A stretch of DNA of 64,000 nucleotides from Leptospiraceae bacterium (lineage in GTDB: Bacteria; Spirochaetota; Leptospiria; Leptospirales; Leptospiraceae). The DNA lies in assembly GCA_022402465.1 (NCBI GenBank), contig JAKRSH010000024.1:124001-188000 (forward strand), given 5' to 3'. Positions within the stretch are counted from its first letter, which is position 1; every line of letters starts with the position of its first letter. The translations under genes were made by a program, and so were the position numbers. This document shows positions 9,168-16,618 of this stretch, one piece after another. The notes under the pieces were generated by a model. That model did no database searches. It saw only the letters and a list, made by a program, of their open reading frames with translations, and was not told the origin of the DNA.

Positions 9168-10079
9168 ATGTTATTTTTACATGAGAACAAGAAGCAAGCC
9201 TCCTTTTTTGGTTACTGTGATGATTGGAATCTTATCCAGGAAGCACATATGAGTAGAAAAGGAATACTTCATATATTATGGAATAGAACTTCTCATTCAA
9301 AATCAGTCTACTGTGATGATCAATGGATAGTTCTTCCAGCGAATTCGATAGCAACATTGACCTCTTTTTATCATTTAAAAATGAGTGAATCATCAAAGGG
9401 AATTGTAAGCTTTTTCTTCAATCGTGAATTCTATTGTTTGAGAGACCATGACCACGAAATTTCTTGCAATGGAATTTTGTTCTTTGGAGCCCAGTCTATT
9501 CCATTGATAATTATCCCCCAAGATAAAAGGAAAATGTTTGAATCCTTGTGGAATGTCTTCATGGATGAATTTAAAATTCAAGATATCGTTCAGAACGAAA
9601 TGCTGCTTGCTTTATTAAAAAGATTGATAATCCAAATCACTCGAATCGCCAAAGAGTCATTCCATTACAATCAATTGGAGCCAAGTAGAATTGATACCGT
9701 ACGAAAATTCCATATGCTAGTTGATGAACATTACAAAGCTAAGAAAAAGGTGAGTGATTATTCTCTTCTTATGGGGATAGCTGCCAAAACTTTAACGAAT
9801 ATTATGTTAGTAGCAAAGCAAGAATCTCCTTTGCAAGTCATTCACAATCGAATCATATTGGAAATTAAACGATTGTTGCTATATTCCAATAAAGCACTAA
9901 ATGAAATTTCGACAGAATTGCAGTTTGAAGATATAGGTCAAATGGCAAAGCTATTTAAAAAGAAAACTGGTTTCTCTCCAATAGAATTTCGACGTAGCAT
10001 TCTAAAAATGCAGGAGCAATTGCCTAAAGGAAATCCTGCCATAAAAAAAGGTAAATCTGACATTTACAGACTCAACTAA
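9168..10079 (+). CDS. AraC family transcriptional regulator
   Basis: A 303-residue protein. The C-terminal third (about 185-285) is an AraC/XylS double helix-turn-helix: a first HTH around YSLLMGIAAKTLTNIM and a second with LNEISTELQFEDIGQMAKLF followed by KKKTGFSPIEFRRS, the family signature. The N-terminal part (about 1-150) is a probable small-molecule sensing domain of beta type with no close match that I can name. It sits 32 bases ahead of the AhpD-like gene, which it may control. No good ribosome-binding site is visible before the ATG. Confidence 0.85.
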   Translation: MLFLHENKKQASFFGYCDDWNLIQEAHMSRKGILHILWNRTSHSKSVYCDDQWIVLPANSIATLTSFYHLKMSESSKGIVSFFFNREFYCLRDHDHEISCNGILFFGAQSIPLIIIPQDKRKMFESLWNVFMDEFKIQDIVQNEMLLALLKRLIIQITRIAKESFHYNQLEPSRIDTVRKFHMLVDEHYKAKKKVSDYSLLMGIAAKTLTNIMLVAKQESPLQVIHNRIILEIKRLLLYSNKALNEISTELQFEDIGQMAKLFKKKTGFSPIEFRRSILKMQEQLPKGNPAIKKGKSDIYRLN

Positions 10080-10111
10080 TTCCTATAAGATATTATGCTA
10101 TAGGAGTTTTT

Positions 10112-10645
10112 ATGAAAACAATTACCGTTCCAAGCAGAGAAGAAGTCAGCACAGTCAACCAAGGTATTTTTGATAGTTTAAAAGCAGGGCTAGGCTTTGT
10201 TCCAAATTTATATGCAACTATAGGCAAATCAGAATTTGCACTTCAGTCCTACCTAAATTTGCAGAATTCAAAATCATCTTTGAATGGCAAAGAAAGAGAG
10301 GCAATTAATCTTGTAGTAAGCCAGTTTAACCAGTGCAAATACTGTCTGAGTGCTCATACAGCTATAGGAAAGATGAAGGGTTTCTCAGACCAAGAGATCA
10401 TTGAAATTAGAAAAGGGAATGATAATTTTAACCCCAAGTTAAAGTCTCTTACTCGATTGATTAAGGCTGTTATGGAAAGCAAAGGCAAGCCAGATTCATC
10501 GGTAGTAGAAAATTTCTTTAATTCTGGTTATACGGAAGAAAATTTAATTGATGCCATCGTTATTGTTGGGGATAAAATCATTTCGAATTATATCCATGGA
10601 ATTACCCAGATTCCTATAGATTTTCCTTTGGCACCTGAAATTTAA
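10112..10645 (+). CDS. AhpD-like carboxymuconolactone decarboxylase-family protein
   Basis: A 177-residue protein of the CMD/AhpD fold. The redox motif is complete: C75-K-Y-C78 followed by H82 in QCKYCLSAHTAIGK, the arrangement used by alkylhydroperoxidase AhpD-type enzymes for thiol-based peroxide reduction. The start LNGKEREAINLVVSQFNQC is also typical of the family. A TAGGAG ribosome-binding site precedes the ATG. The AraC gene lies directly upstream, so this may be its target. Many family members have unknown substrates, and a peroxidase role is inference from the CxxC. Confidence 0.85.
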   Translation: MKTITVPSREEVSTVNQGIFDSLKAGLGFVPNLYATIGKSEFALQSYLNLQNSKSSLNGKEREAINLVVSQFNQCKYCLSAHTAIGKMKGFSDQEIIEIRKGNDNFNPKLKSLTRLIKAVMESKGKPDSSVVENFFNSGYTEENLIDAIVIVGDKIISNYIHGITQIPIDFPLAPEI

Positions 10646-10686
10646 AAGCTGAATCTAAACTAGGTAAATGACCTAGTCTTCCAAAG

Positions 10687-10732
10687 ATTAGAGTTCTCGG
10701 TGGAGCTGGATGAATTCAAGCAGAACTCTAAT
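10687..10732 (+). terminator. Hairpin with T-run after the AhpD-like gene
   Basis: ATTAGAGTTCT at 10687-10697 is perfectly complementary to AGAACTCTAAT at 10722-10732, followed by TTTT. The 24-base loop is long for a textbook intrinsic terminator, but the stem and T-run are clear. Confidence 0.5.
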
Positions 10733-10979
10733 TTTTGTATATGATAGAAGAGTCCAGATTTTGAGTTATATATTGTAGAAGCTTGAATTGGTGGAATCGA
10801 AGTAAAGGAATTCTAGGAAGAAAAGGTTTAAGTGAGAGAAGTCTTTGCCTTATGTCAACTCTTTGCTAGGTGAATGTAACTAACTATGAAGATGTGAAAT
10901 AGGCATTTATTCTTCTTGTTTCTCTTTTAGTTTTTATCATCTATTCAAGAAATAAAAATCTGGCTAATAAGGATTGTTA

Positions 10980-11018
10980 CCAGGATTTATCCTGGACTAA
11001 TTTGGGACTTAGTGTCCC
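10980..11018. other. Two tandem hairpins in the hisB leader region
   Basis: CCAGGAT at 10980-10986 pairs with ATCCTGG at 10989-10995 with a two-base loop, and GGGAC at 11004-11008 pairs with GTCCC at 11014-11018. They lie 180-215 bases before hisB. I find no His-codon leader peptide, so classical his attenuation is not supported. Confidence 0.35.
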
Positions 11019-11194
11019 TTAAAAATGTATTCCCAGCGCCCCAGACATAGCACCAGGATTAATCAAGAAATGAGATATTCTTAAGAAATTTTTTTTTAAA
11101 AAGGTGCTAGGGAGCAGGAATTGGCGCCCGTATTCTTCATAACAGCATCCAAAGTATTTGACAGGATGCAGTATTTTCGGGAGGCTATTCTCAA

Positions 11195-11776
11195 ATGACT
11201 GAATCCCGAAAAACACAAGAAACGGATATTCGTTTAAGCTTAAATCCAAGAGGAAAGGGCACATACAGCTTTGATACTGAGATACCTTTCTTTGAACATA
11301 TGCTTTCTCATATTGCAAAACATGGAATGATAGATTTGGATGTTTGGCTTAGAGGCGACATAGGAATAGATTGCCACCACAGCGTGGAAGATACAGCAAT
11401 CCTTATGGGAACAACCTTACACAAGTTATTGGGCGACAAATCAGGAATTCGTAGGTATGGACATTTTACTATTACCATGGATGAAGTTTTAACTACTGTT
11501 GCTGTGGACTTAGGTGGAAGATTTTTCTTCAAATATACAGGTCCTGAACTCACTGGTAAATTCGGAATCTATGATGCAGAACTTAGTTTAGAATTTATGC
11601 AAAAATTTGCACTCAATGCTAAGATGAACCTTCATATAGTAGTTCACTATGGAGAGAATAGGCACCACATTCATGAATCTATTTTTAAGGGACTCGGAAA
11701 GGCATTACGTATGGCACTCTCTCTAGATCCTGATGCAGAAGGTGCTATTCCTTCAACCAAGGGTGTACTTGAGTGA
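11195..11776 (+). CDS. hisB: Imidazoleglycerol-phosphate dehydratase
   Basis: A 193-residue enzyme for the sixth step of histidine biosynthesis, converting imidazoleglycerol phosphate to imidazoleacetol phosphate. Family motifs: [13 protein letters not shown], the metal-binding [10 protein letters not shown], and the second half [16 protein letters not shown]. Length is that of the monofunctional enzyme, without the N-terminal phosphatase of enteric HisB. A GGGAGG ribosome-binding site stands ten bases before the ATG. The stop overlaps the GTG start of hisH by four bases, so the two are translationally coupled. Confidence 0.96.
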   Translation: MTESRKTQETDIRLSLNPRGKGTYSFDTEIPFFEHMLSHIAKHGMIDLDVWLRGDIGIDCHHSVEDTAILMGTTLHKLLGDKSGIRRYGHFTITMDEVLTTVAVDLGGRFFFKYTGPELTGKFGIYDAELSLEFMQKFALNAKMNLHIVVHYGENRHHIHESIFKGLGKALRMALSLDPDAEGAIPSTKGVLE

Positions 11777-12402
11777 TTGCTGTATTGGATTTTGGAATGG
11801 GAAATATCCATTCATGTCTTAAGGCACTTTCTCTTTATTCTAAGGACGTTGTGTACACCAAAGACTTAGAAATTATAGCCAAAGCTGATAAATTGGTCCT
11901 TCCAGGGGATGGTGCTTTTAAGAAGGCTATGTTGAATCTACAAGAATTACATCTTCTACCTGCCATACACAACCATGTATCTAGGAATAAGCCCCTACTT
12001 GGGATTTGTATTGGCTATCAGATTTTATTTCAGGATTCAGATGAACACCAAGAAAAACCAGGCGAGGTTGTTAAAGGACTTTCTCTAGTCGACGGTCATA
12101 TTCGTAAATTTCGGGATAAGAAAAATACTAAGGTTCCACATATGGGTTGGAACCGTCTAAAAAGTATCGCAAGCAAGAGAACTCAACTTCTGAAAGGCAT
12201 AGAAGATGGATCTTTCATGTATTTCATTCACTCGTATCGCCCAATCGGTGTTAAACGAGAAGAAGTTTCAGCTTCTTGCAATTATTATGGAGAATCTTTT
12301 CCTGCGGTGATAGAAAAGGATTCTATTTATGGAACTCAATTCCACCCTGAGAAATCAGATAAGTTTGGATTGAAGATCCTTGAGAACTTCATAAGGATTT
12401 AA
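11773..12402 (+). CDS. hisH: Imidazole glycerol phosphate synthase, glutaminase subunit
   Basis: A 209-residue class I glutamine amidotransferase that feeds ammonia to HisF. It starts at a GTG overlapping the hisB stop and opens with the expected [13 protein letters not shown]. The nucleophile is C79 in LLGICIGYQ, and the His-Glu pair is in [14 protein letters not shown] near the C-terminus. The oxyanion and fold elements (LVLPGDGAF) are normal. Its partner hisF is not in this window, so the synthase must be assembled from genes at two loci. Confidence 0.95.
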   Translation: MIAVLDFGMGNIHSCLKALSLYSKDVVYTKDLEIIAKADKLVLPGDGAFKKAMLNLQELHLLPAIHNHVSRNKPLLGICIGYQILFQDSDEHQEKPGEVVKGLSLVDGHIRKFRDKKNTKVPHMGWNRLKSIASKRTQLLKGIEDGSFMYFIHSYRPIGVKREEVSASCNYYGESFPAVIEKDSIYGTQFHPEKSDKFGLKILENFIRI

Positions 12403-12405
12403 ATA

Positions 12406-13143
12406 TTGTTAGTTATTCCAGCTATAGATTTATTAGACAATAAGGCCGTTCGTTTGTACCAAGGGGATTATTCTAAGAGTAAAATTTATTCTGAGTCTCC
12501 CTGGGATTTGGTAGCAGAATTCATAGATGCTGGGGCTGAATTGATTCATTTGGTGGATCTAAATGGAGCCAAATTAGGCAAACCCAGCAACGAAACTGCC
12601 ATTCGTAATATAGTTCAGAAGAATAAAGTAAAGTTAGAGTTAGGTGGTGGAATTAGATCTTTGGACACTCTTCGCTTCTATAACGATTTAGGTATTCATA
12701 GATTTATACTTGGAACTGCCGCTGTCAAAAATCCTGAGTTAACTGATTTGGCTTTGAAAGAGTTTGGGGAAGATAGAATTGTTCTCGGAGTGGATGCCAA
12801 AGATGGTTATGTTAAGACCCAAGGCTGGGAGACTGATTCAGGACTTCACTATGAAGATTTCATGAAACAAATTTTTAACCAAGGTGTAAGGCATGTTGTT
12901 TTTACAGATATATCCTTGGATGGAACACTTGCTGGACCAAATTTTGACTCCTATTCATGGATATTAAAGAATTTTCCTTTTCATTTGATCGCATCAGGTG
13001 GAGTTTCTTCCTTAGAGGATTTGGAAAGACTTGCCAAATTAGAAAATCCACCTATCTTCGGAGCTATAGTGGGGAAGGCCTATTATGAAGGTAAGGTTGA
13101 TTTGAAAGAAGCTATTCGTTTTTGTAATAAGAGTGTAGGATAA
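12406..13143 (+). CDS. hisA: ProFAR isomerase
   Basis: A 245-residue TIM-barrel enzyme that isomerises ProFAR to PRFAR, the Amadori step of histidine biosynthesis. It starts at a TTG four bases after the hisH stop. The two catalytic aspartates are in place: D8 in LVIPAIDLLDNKAVRL and D130 in VLGVDAKDGYVKTQGW. Phosphate-binding loops LGGGIRSL and IASGGVSSLEDL are intact. In many bacteria hisF follows hisA; here the next gene is instead a VKOR-DsbA fusion five bases downstream. Confidence 0.95.
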   Translation: MLVIPAIDLLDNKAVRLYQGDYSKSKIYSESPWDLVAEFIDAGAELIHLVDLNGAKLGKPSNETAIRNIVQKNKVKLELGGGIRSLDTLRFYNDLGIHRFILGTAAVKNPELTDLALKEFGEDRIVLGVDAKDGYVKTQGWETDSGLHYEDFMKQIFNQGVRHVVFTDISLDGTLAGPNFDSYSWILKNFPFHLIASGGVSSLEDLERLAKLENPPIFGAIVGKAYYEGKVDLKEAIRFCNKSVG

Positions 13144-13147
13144 AAAT

Positions 13148-14374
13148 ATGGATTTAAAAAATAGTAACAAATTAGTATTAGGCGGACTTGGTGCTGCTGT
13201 CATTGGAGTTTTTCTTTCCTTTCTTCTTGTATTGGAATACTTCGGATCAGCTGGAGCTCTGGGCCAAGGACTTTGTTCCGTTGTAGGTTCGGGTGATTCC
13301 TGCCACCAAGTAGCAAGTTCATCTTACTCAGCCATACGGAATCTTCCTTTCTTAGGAGATATACCCATAGCCTTGTTCGGTCTAGGTTTTTATGGTTCTA
13401 TGGCTTTTGGATACTTTCGACTCAACCAAGCTAAGGACGAGCTTGAAGCCAAGTCAACGGTAGATCTTTTATTTATCTTTGCCTGCCTTGCTCTTGCAAT
13501 CGATTTAGTCTTATTTATTATATCTGTTGGTGTCATTGGTACAATTTGTAGTATGTGTGTGATGACATATTTTGTGAGCATAGCACTGCTTGGAATTGCT
13601 TATCTTCTCAAGAAAAAAATGGATGTAGTCGAAAAGGTCGACCTAGTTACAAATTTAAAAAAGAATATTCTAAACTACGCAATTGCCTTTCTTGCTTTCT
13701 TCTCACTTGGACAGGCAATCGGAAAGTCATCTTCTAACCAGATAAATCTTGGCTCAGAAAATGGATCAGGCTCCTTTCAGGCAAAGATTACCGCTTTCGA
13801 AGCAAAACCTAATTTGAATCTAGATCTTAAGGGTTCTGCCATAGCCGGGAATCCTGATGCTCCTATAGTCATTGTCAAATATGCAGATTTCAATTGTGGA
13901 CATTGTATGCATACCTCTCATGTTCTAAATGATATGATCCGTGAATTTGATGGTCTGGTGAAAATTGTTTATATGAACTTCCCTCTAGATGGGAATTGCA
14001 ATCGATTGGTTCAAGGCCAGAGACCAGGAGCTTCTTCCTGTATTGCAACAACTGCAGCTCTTTGTGCAGATAGACAAGGGAAATTCAAAACCATATACGA
14101 CGGCTTATACAAAGATACTGAAAATGGTGTTATGCATTCGCCTAGCACAGTATTGAACCTTGCTTCCAAATCAAGTCTAAATATGAATGAATTTAAAGCT
14201 TGCATGGGATCAGGTGTAACAACTGCTCAATTAAATAAAGAAATAGACCAAGCGGAAAAATTGAATATCCAATCCACTCCGTCTCTTTTCATTAATAACA
14301 AGGCATTGGATCCAGGTAGTCCAGATGAAGATTATTTGAGAGCCTTACTCAAATATCTAGTTAATAAAGCTTAA
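13148..14374 (+). CDS. VKOR-DsbA disulfide-forming fusion protein
   Basis: A 408-residue protein combining a vitamin K epoxide reductase-type membrane domain (about 1-200, five hydrophobic segments) with a DsbA/thioredoxin-like domain (about 215-408). The VKOR part has the loop cysteines C43 and C52 and the quinone-side pair C134-S-M-C137. The thioredoxin part has C250-G-H-C253 in DFNCGHCMHTS and a TPSLF cis-proline region. Such fusions take electrons from newly exported thiols, through the DsbA part and VKOR, to quinone, forming disulfides in the periplasm. It lies five bases after hisA, so it probably shares the his transcript, and it overlaps the convergent M23 gene by four bases. Confidence 0.92.
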   Translation: MDLKNSNKLVLGGLGAAVIGVFLSFLLVLEYFGSAGALGQGLCSVVGSGDSCHQVASSSYSAIRNLPFLGDIPIALFGLGFYGSMAFGYFRLNQAKDELEAKSTVDLLFIFACLALAIDLVLFIISVGVIGTICSMCVMTYFVSIALLGIAYLLKKKMDVVEKVDLVTNLKKNILNYAIAFLAFFSLGQAIGKSSSNQINLGSENGSGSFQAKITAFEAKPNLNLDLKGSAIAGNPDAPIVIVKYADFNCGHCMHTSHVLNDMIREFDGLVKIVYMNFPLDGNCNRLVQGQRPGASSCIATTAALCADRQGKFKTIYDGLYKDTENGVMHSPSTVLNLASKSSLNMNEFKACMGSGVTTAQLNKEIDQAEKLNIQSTPSLFINNKALDPGSPDEDYLRALLKYLVNKA

Positions 14375-15543
14375 TAAGTTTTAAAGAAAATGCTTAGCAA
14401 TTGGTAGGATTGACTCGCTTTCAATCCTTTTCCTAGGAATTCACCTTTGTACCAAATCTCAAAGTGCAGGTGGATTCCTTCTTCGCTTCCTTCCGCTTCC
14501 CCTTTCAAACCCGAATTTCCAACTCTACCTAAAATCTGACCTTGTTTCACTGTAGCTCCAACTTTTATTTTGGAATCTATAGATGAGAGGTGGTTGTAGG
14601 ATGTGATCACATCATTTCCATGATCTATCCAAATTTGTCTTCCTCCAAAATCTCTATCAACATAGGTAAGCATTTTTGTGTTGGTAAGTTCCTTTTGTTT
14701 TTCAAATTCTTCAAGGTTCATAGGCAAATAGTTCCAATCCGCTCGAATGATTTTCCCTTTTGCTGTTGCTAATACTTCAGTTTCTTGGGTAAGAGGAATG
14801 AATTCTGAGCTTGGACTCTGCCTTGTATAAAGGATGTCTACTCCTTTGTGATAGCCATTTCGATACGATCTTGGAGCACCTGGAAGGGCATGGCTTTCGG
14901 ATGGAAGATGACCATTAAGAATTGGAAAACTATGACCTGTTAGTTCTTCAGGAATTCCATTGAGAAGAGAATTCTCAAGAAAAATTTTAAAATCGGATAC
15001 TGTCAAATGGATGTTCGTAGACTTGGGAAAGAGAACCCTTACCATAGATGCATCCATTCCAGGCAAGGAATGGGAATTGTCTTTATTTACTTTATTATTT
15101 GTGAAAATTGTTTTCCAAGTTCCCCAGACATTAACCTGAATTTCATAATTTTTAATATCTTTATAGCTCCAAGCTGGAAAACTAAGGTCGACTCGATTCA
15201 TCAGCCGCTTTTCTTTGAAGTCTACTAATATCCAAGGTGGAAGCTTGGTTTTTTCTGACATCCATAGTGTGGATGGATTTGAATCAAAAAGATGAAAAGC
15301 ACCAAACATGCCTGACATAGAAGAGGACACTTCATACTGAAAGGGAGTTCTAGTATAATTCCCAAAATCTATGCTACCTTTTCGTTCATCAACTTCTCTT
15401 GCATTGAAAATTAAAGATTTTTCATCAGTCGATGGTAAATTTCTTTCTGCTTGCGAATTGGAACCGTTTAGAAAAAGAAAACAAAGAAGGATATTAAGTA
15501 GAACAAAATACCTAGAGTCAAGTTTAGTGGATCTAGCTTTCAC
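14371..15543 (-). CDS. M23 family metallopeptidase with N-terminal discoidin-like domain
   Basis: A 390-residue exported protein. A signal sequence covers about residues 1-32 (hydrophobic YFVLLNILLCFLFLNGSNSQA). Residues about 55-185 resemble an F5/8 type C (discoidin) fold: LFDSNPSTLWMS, PPWILVDFKEKRLMNRVDLSF. The C-terminal part is a LytM/M23 endopeptidase with the zinc-binding YHKGVDI near residue 230 and HLHFEIW near 361. M23 enzymes cut peptidoglycan cross-bridges or act as activators when degenerate; here the visible ligands are intact. The start lies inside the end of neuB (11-base overlap), so the genes are coupled. Confidence 0.88.
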   Translation of the reverse strand: MKARSTKLDSRYFVLLNILLCFLFLNGSNSQAERNLPSTDEKSLIFNAREVDERKGSIDFGNYTRTPFQYEVSSSMSGMFGAFHLFDSNPSTLWMSEKTKLPPWILVDFKEKRLMNRVDLSFPAWSYKDIKNYEIQVNVWGTWKTIFTNNKVNKDNSHSLPGMDASMVRVLFPKSTNIHLTVSDFKIFLENSLLNGIPEELTGHSFPILNGHLPSESHALPGAPRSYRNGYHKGVDILYTRQSPSSEFIPLTQETEVLATAKGKIIRADWNYLPMNLEEFEKQKELTNTKMLTYVDRDFGGRQIWIDHGNDVITSYNHLSSIDSKIKVGATVKQGQILGRVGNSGLKGEAEGSEEGIHLHFEIWYKGEFLGKGLKASQSYQLLSIFFKTY

Positions 15544-16549
15544 TTCTTCGTATCGCAGAGTATTGATTTGATGATTTAAGTTGCTTATTGAGATCCAAAT
15601 GAATGTATTCCCAGGCTTCTAAAACATCCTTATCCTCTGCAGCAAGATTGGGTCTCATAGATAGTATTTCCCCCTGGGGAGATCGATACAAGGATCTTCT
15701 TCCGAATAAATGAGATGCTTCCTCTTTGGGATGTAAGATTTTTCTTCGAGTTCCTTTCATGAGAAAAGCATCCTTGATGGTTTGGGCGAGTTTTTTTAAT
15801 TCTTCGGGATCAGCTGAAATTGTGTGATCTGGTCCATCCAATGTTTTATCTAGCGTAAAATGTTTTTCGATTACAGAAGCATCCATTGATACAGCGATAC
15901 CTGCTGCAAGATCACCCTTACTATGGTCTGAAAATCCCAGAGGACCTTCTGTAAAATCTTTGTAGAGATTGATGGTGTTTAAATTAAGAGTTTCGGTTGG
16001 TGCTGGATACAGTGAGACACAATGCATTAGACAAAGGCTTTTTACATCCCTATCTTTAAGAAATTCAAGTGCTCGTATAACTTCGGATAGAATTGAAGCA
16101 CCTGTAGAAAGGAAAATAGGGATTTTGGTAGCTGCAACCTTGTTCAATAATTCGGAATTCACTAAATCACCCGAGGCAATTTTGAGAATTGGTACATTTA
16201 AACTTACAAGAAGATCTACTGAGATAGAATCTAAGGGAGTTGAAAAAAATACCAATCCATTGTCTTTGGATGTTTGTTGGAACTCTTTATGCATCTTTTC
16301 GTTCAATTCGTACTTTTTGAAAATGTCATATAGAAATTTTGCTTTGGTTTCATCTGGGCTTATGAAATGGTCCGTACGGTAGGTTTGGAATTTGACCGCT
16401 TGGGCACCTGATTTTGCTGCTGCCTCTATTGTGCGCTTTCCTATATCCAAATCATTGTTATGATTTAAGCCAATCTCTGCCACTAGAAAGGGTGGATCTT
16501 CTTTAGATATAATAAGATCTTCGTGAATTTCTATGAGTTCTTGGAACAT
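15533..16549 (-). CDS. N-acetylneuraminate synthase family protein (NeuB/PseI/LegI-like)
   Basis: A 338-residue nonulosonic acid synthase that condenses phosphoenolpyruvate with a hexosamine-type sugar. The TIM barrel is clear: EIGLNHNNDLDIGKRTIEAA, AVKFQTYRTD, FFSTPLD, LKIASGDLVN, FLSTGAS, and GFSDHSKGDLAAGIAVSMDA with VIEKHFTLDK. The usual C-terminal antifreeze-like SAF domain is represented only by a short, atypical tail after RRSLYRSPQGEI. Whether the product is sialic, legionaminic or pseudaminic acid cannot be told from this gene alone, and no other nonulosonate gene is adjacent. It is followed by the overlapping M23 gene. Confidence 0.85.
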   Translation of the reverse strand: MFQELIEIHEDLIISKEDPPFLVAEIGLNHNNDLDIGKRTIEAAAKSGAQAVKFQTYRTDHFISPDETKAKFLYDIFKKYELNEKMHKEFQQTSKDNGLVFFSTPLDSISVDLLVSLNVPILKIASGDLVNSELLNKVAATKIPIFLSTGASILSEVIRALEFLKDRDVKSLCLMHCVSLYPAPTETLNLNTINLYKDFTEGPLGFSDHSKGDLAAGIAVSMDASVIEKHFTLDKTLDGPDHTISADPEELKKLAQTIKDAFLMKGTRRKILHPKEEASHLFGRRSLYRSPQGEILSMRPNLAAEDKDVLEAWEYIHLDLNKQLKSSNQYSAIRRSES

Positions 16550-16618
16550 GCAAATTTTCCCATCCGAATAAATTATACAAGTAAATACTAAGCTCTTCTT
16601 GCATACTTAAAGTATCGG

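Larger units (their letters stand above)
10646..11194. other. Non-coding stretch of about 550 bases rich in inverted repeats
   Basis: No convincing gene is visible on either strand; the longest open frame (minus, 11019-11318) overlaps hisB and has no family features. The stretch holds several inverted repeats: ACTAGGT/ACCTAGT (10659-10677), an 11-base pair (10687-10697 with 10722-10732) followed by TTTTT, CCAGGAT/ATCCTGG (10980-10995), GGGAC/GTCCC (11004-11018) and GCATCC/GGATGC (11145-11169). The last lies just before the hisB ribosome-binding site. Some are terminators; others could be leader structures for the his operon. Confidence 0.5.

Noticed and set aside
11019-11318. A 99-codon frame on the minus strand.
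   Set aside because: It overlaps the hisB start region and has no family features, no ribosome-binding site and unusual composition.
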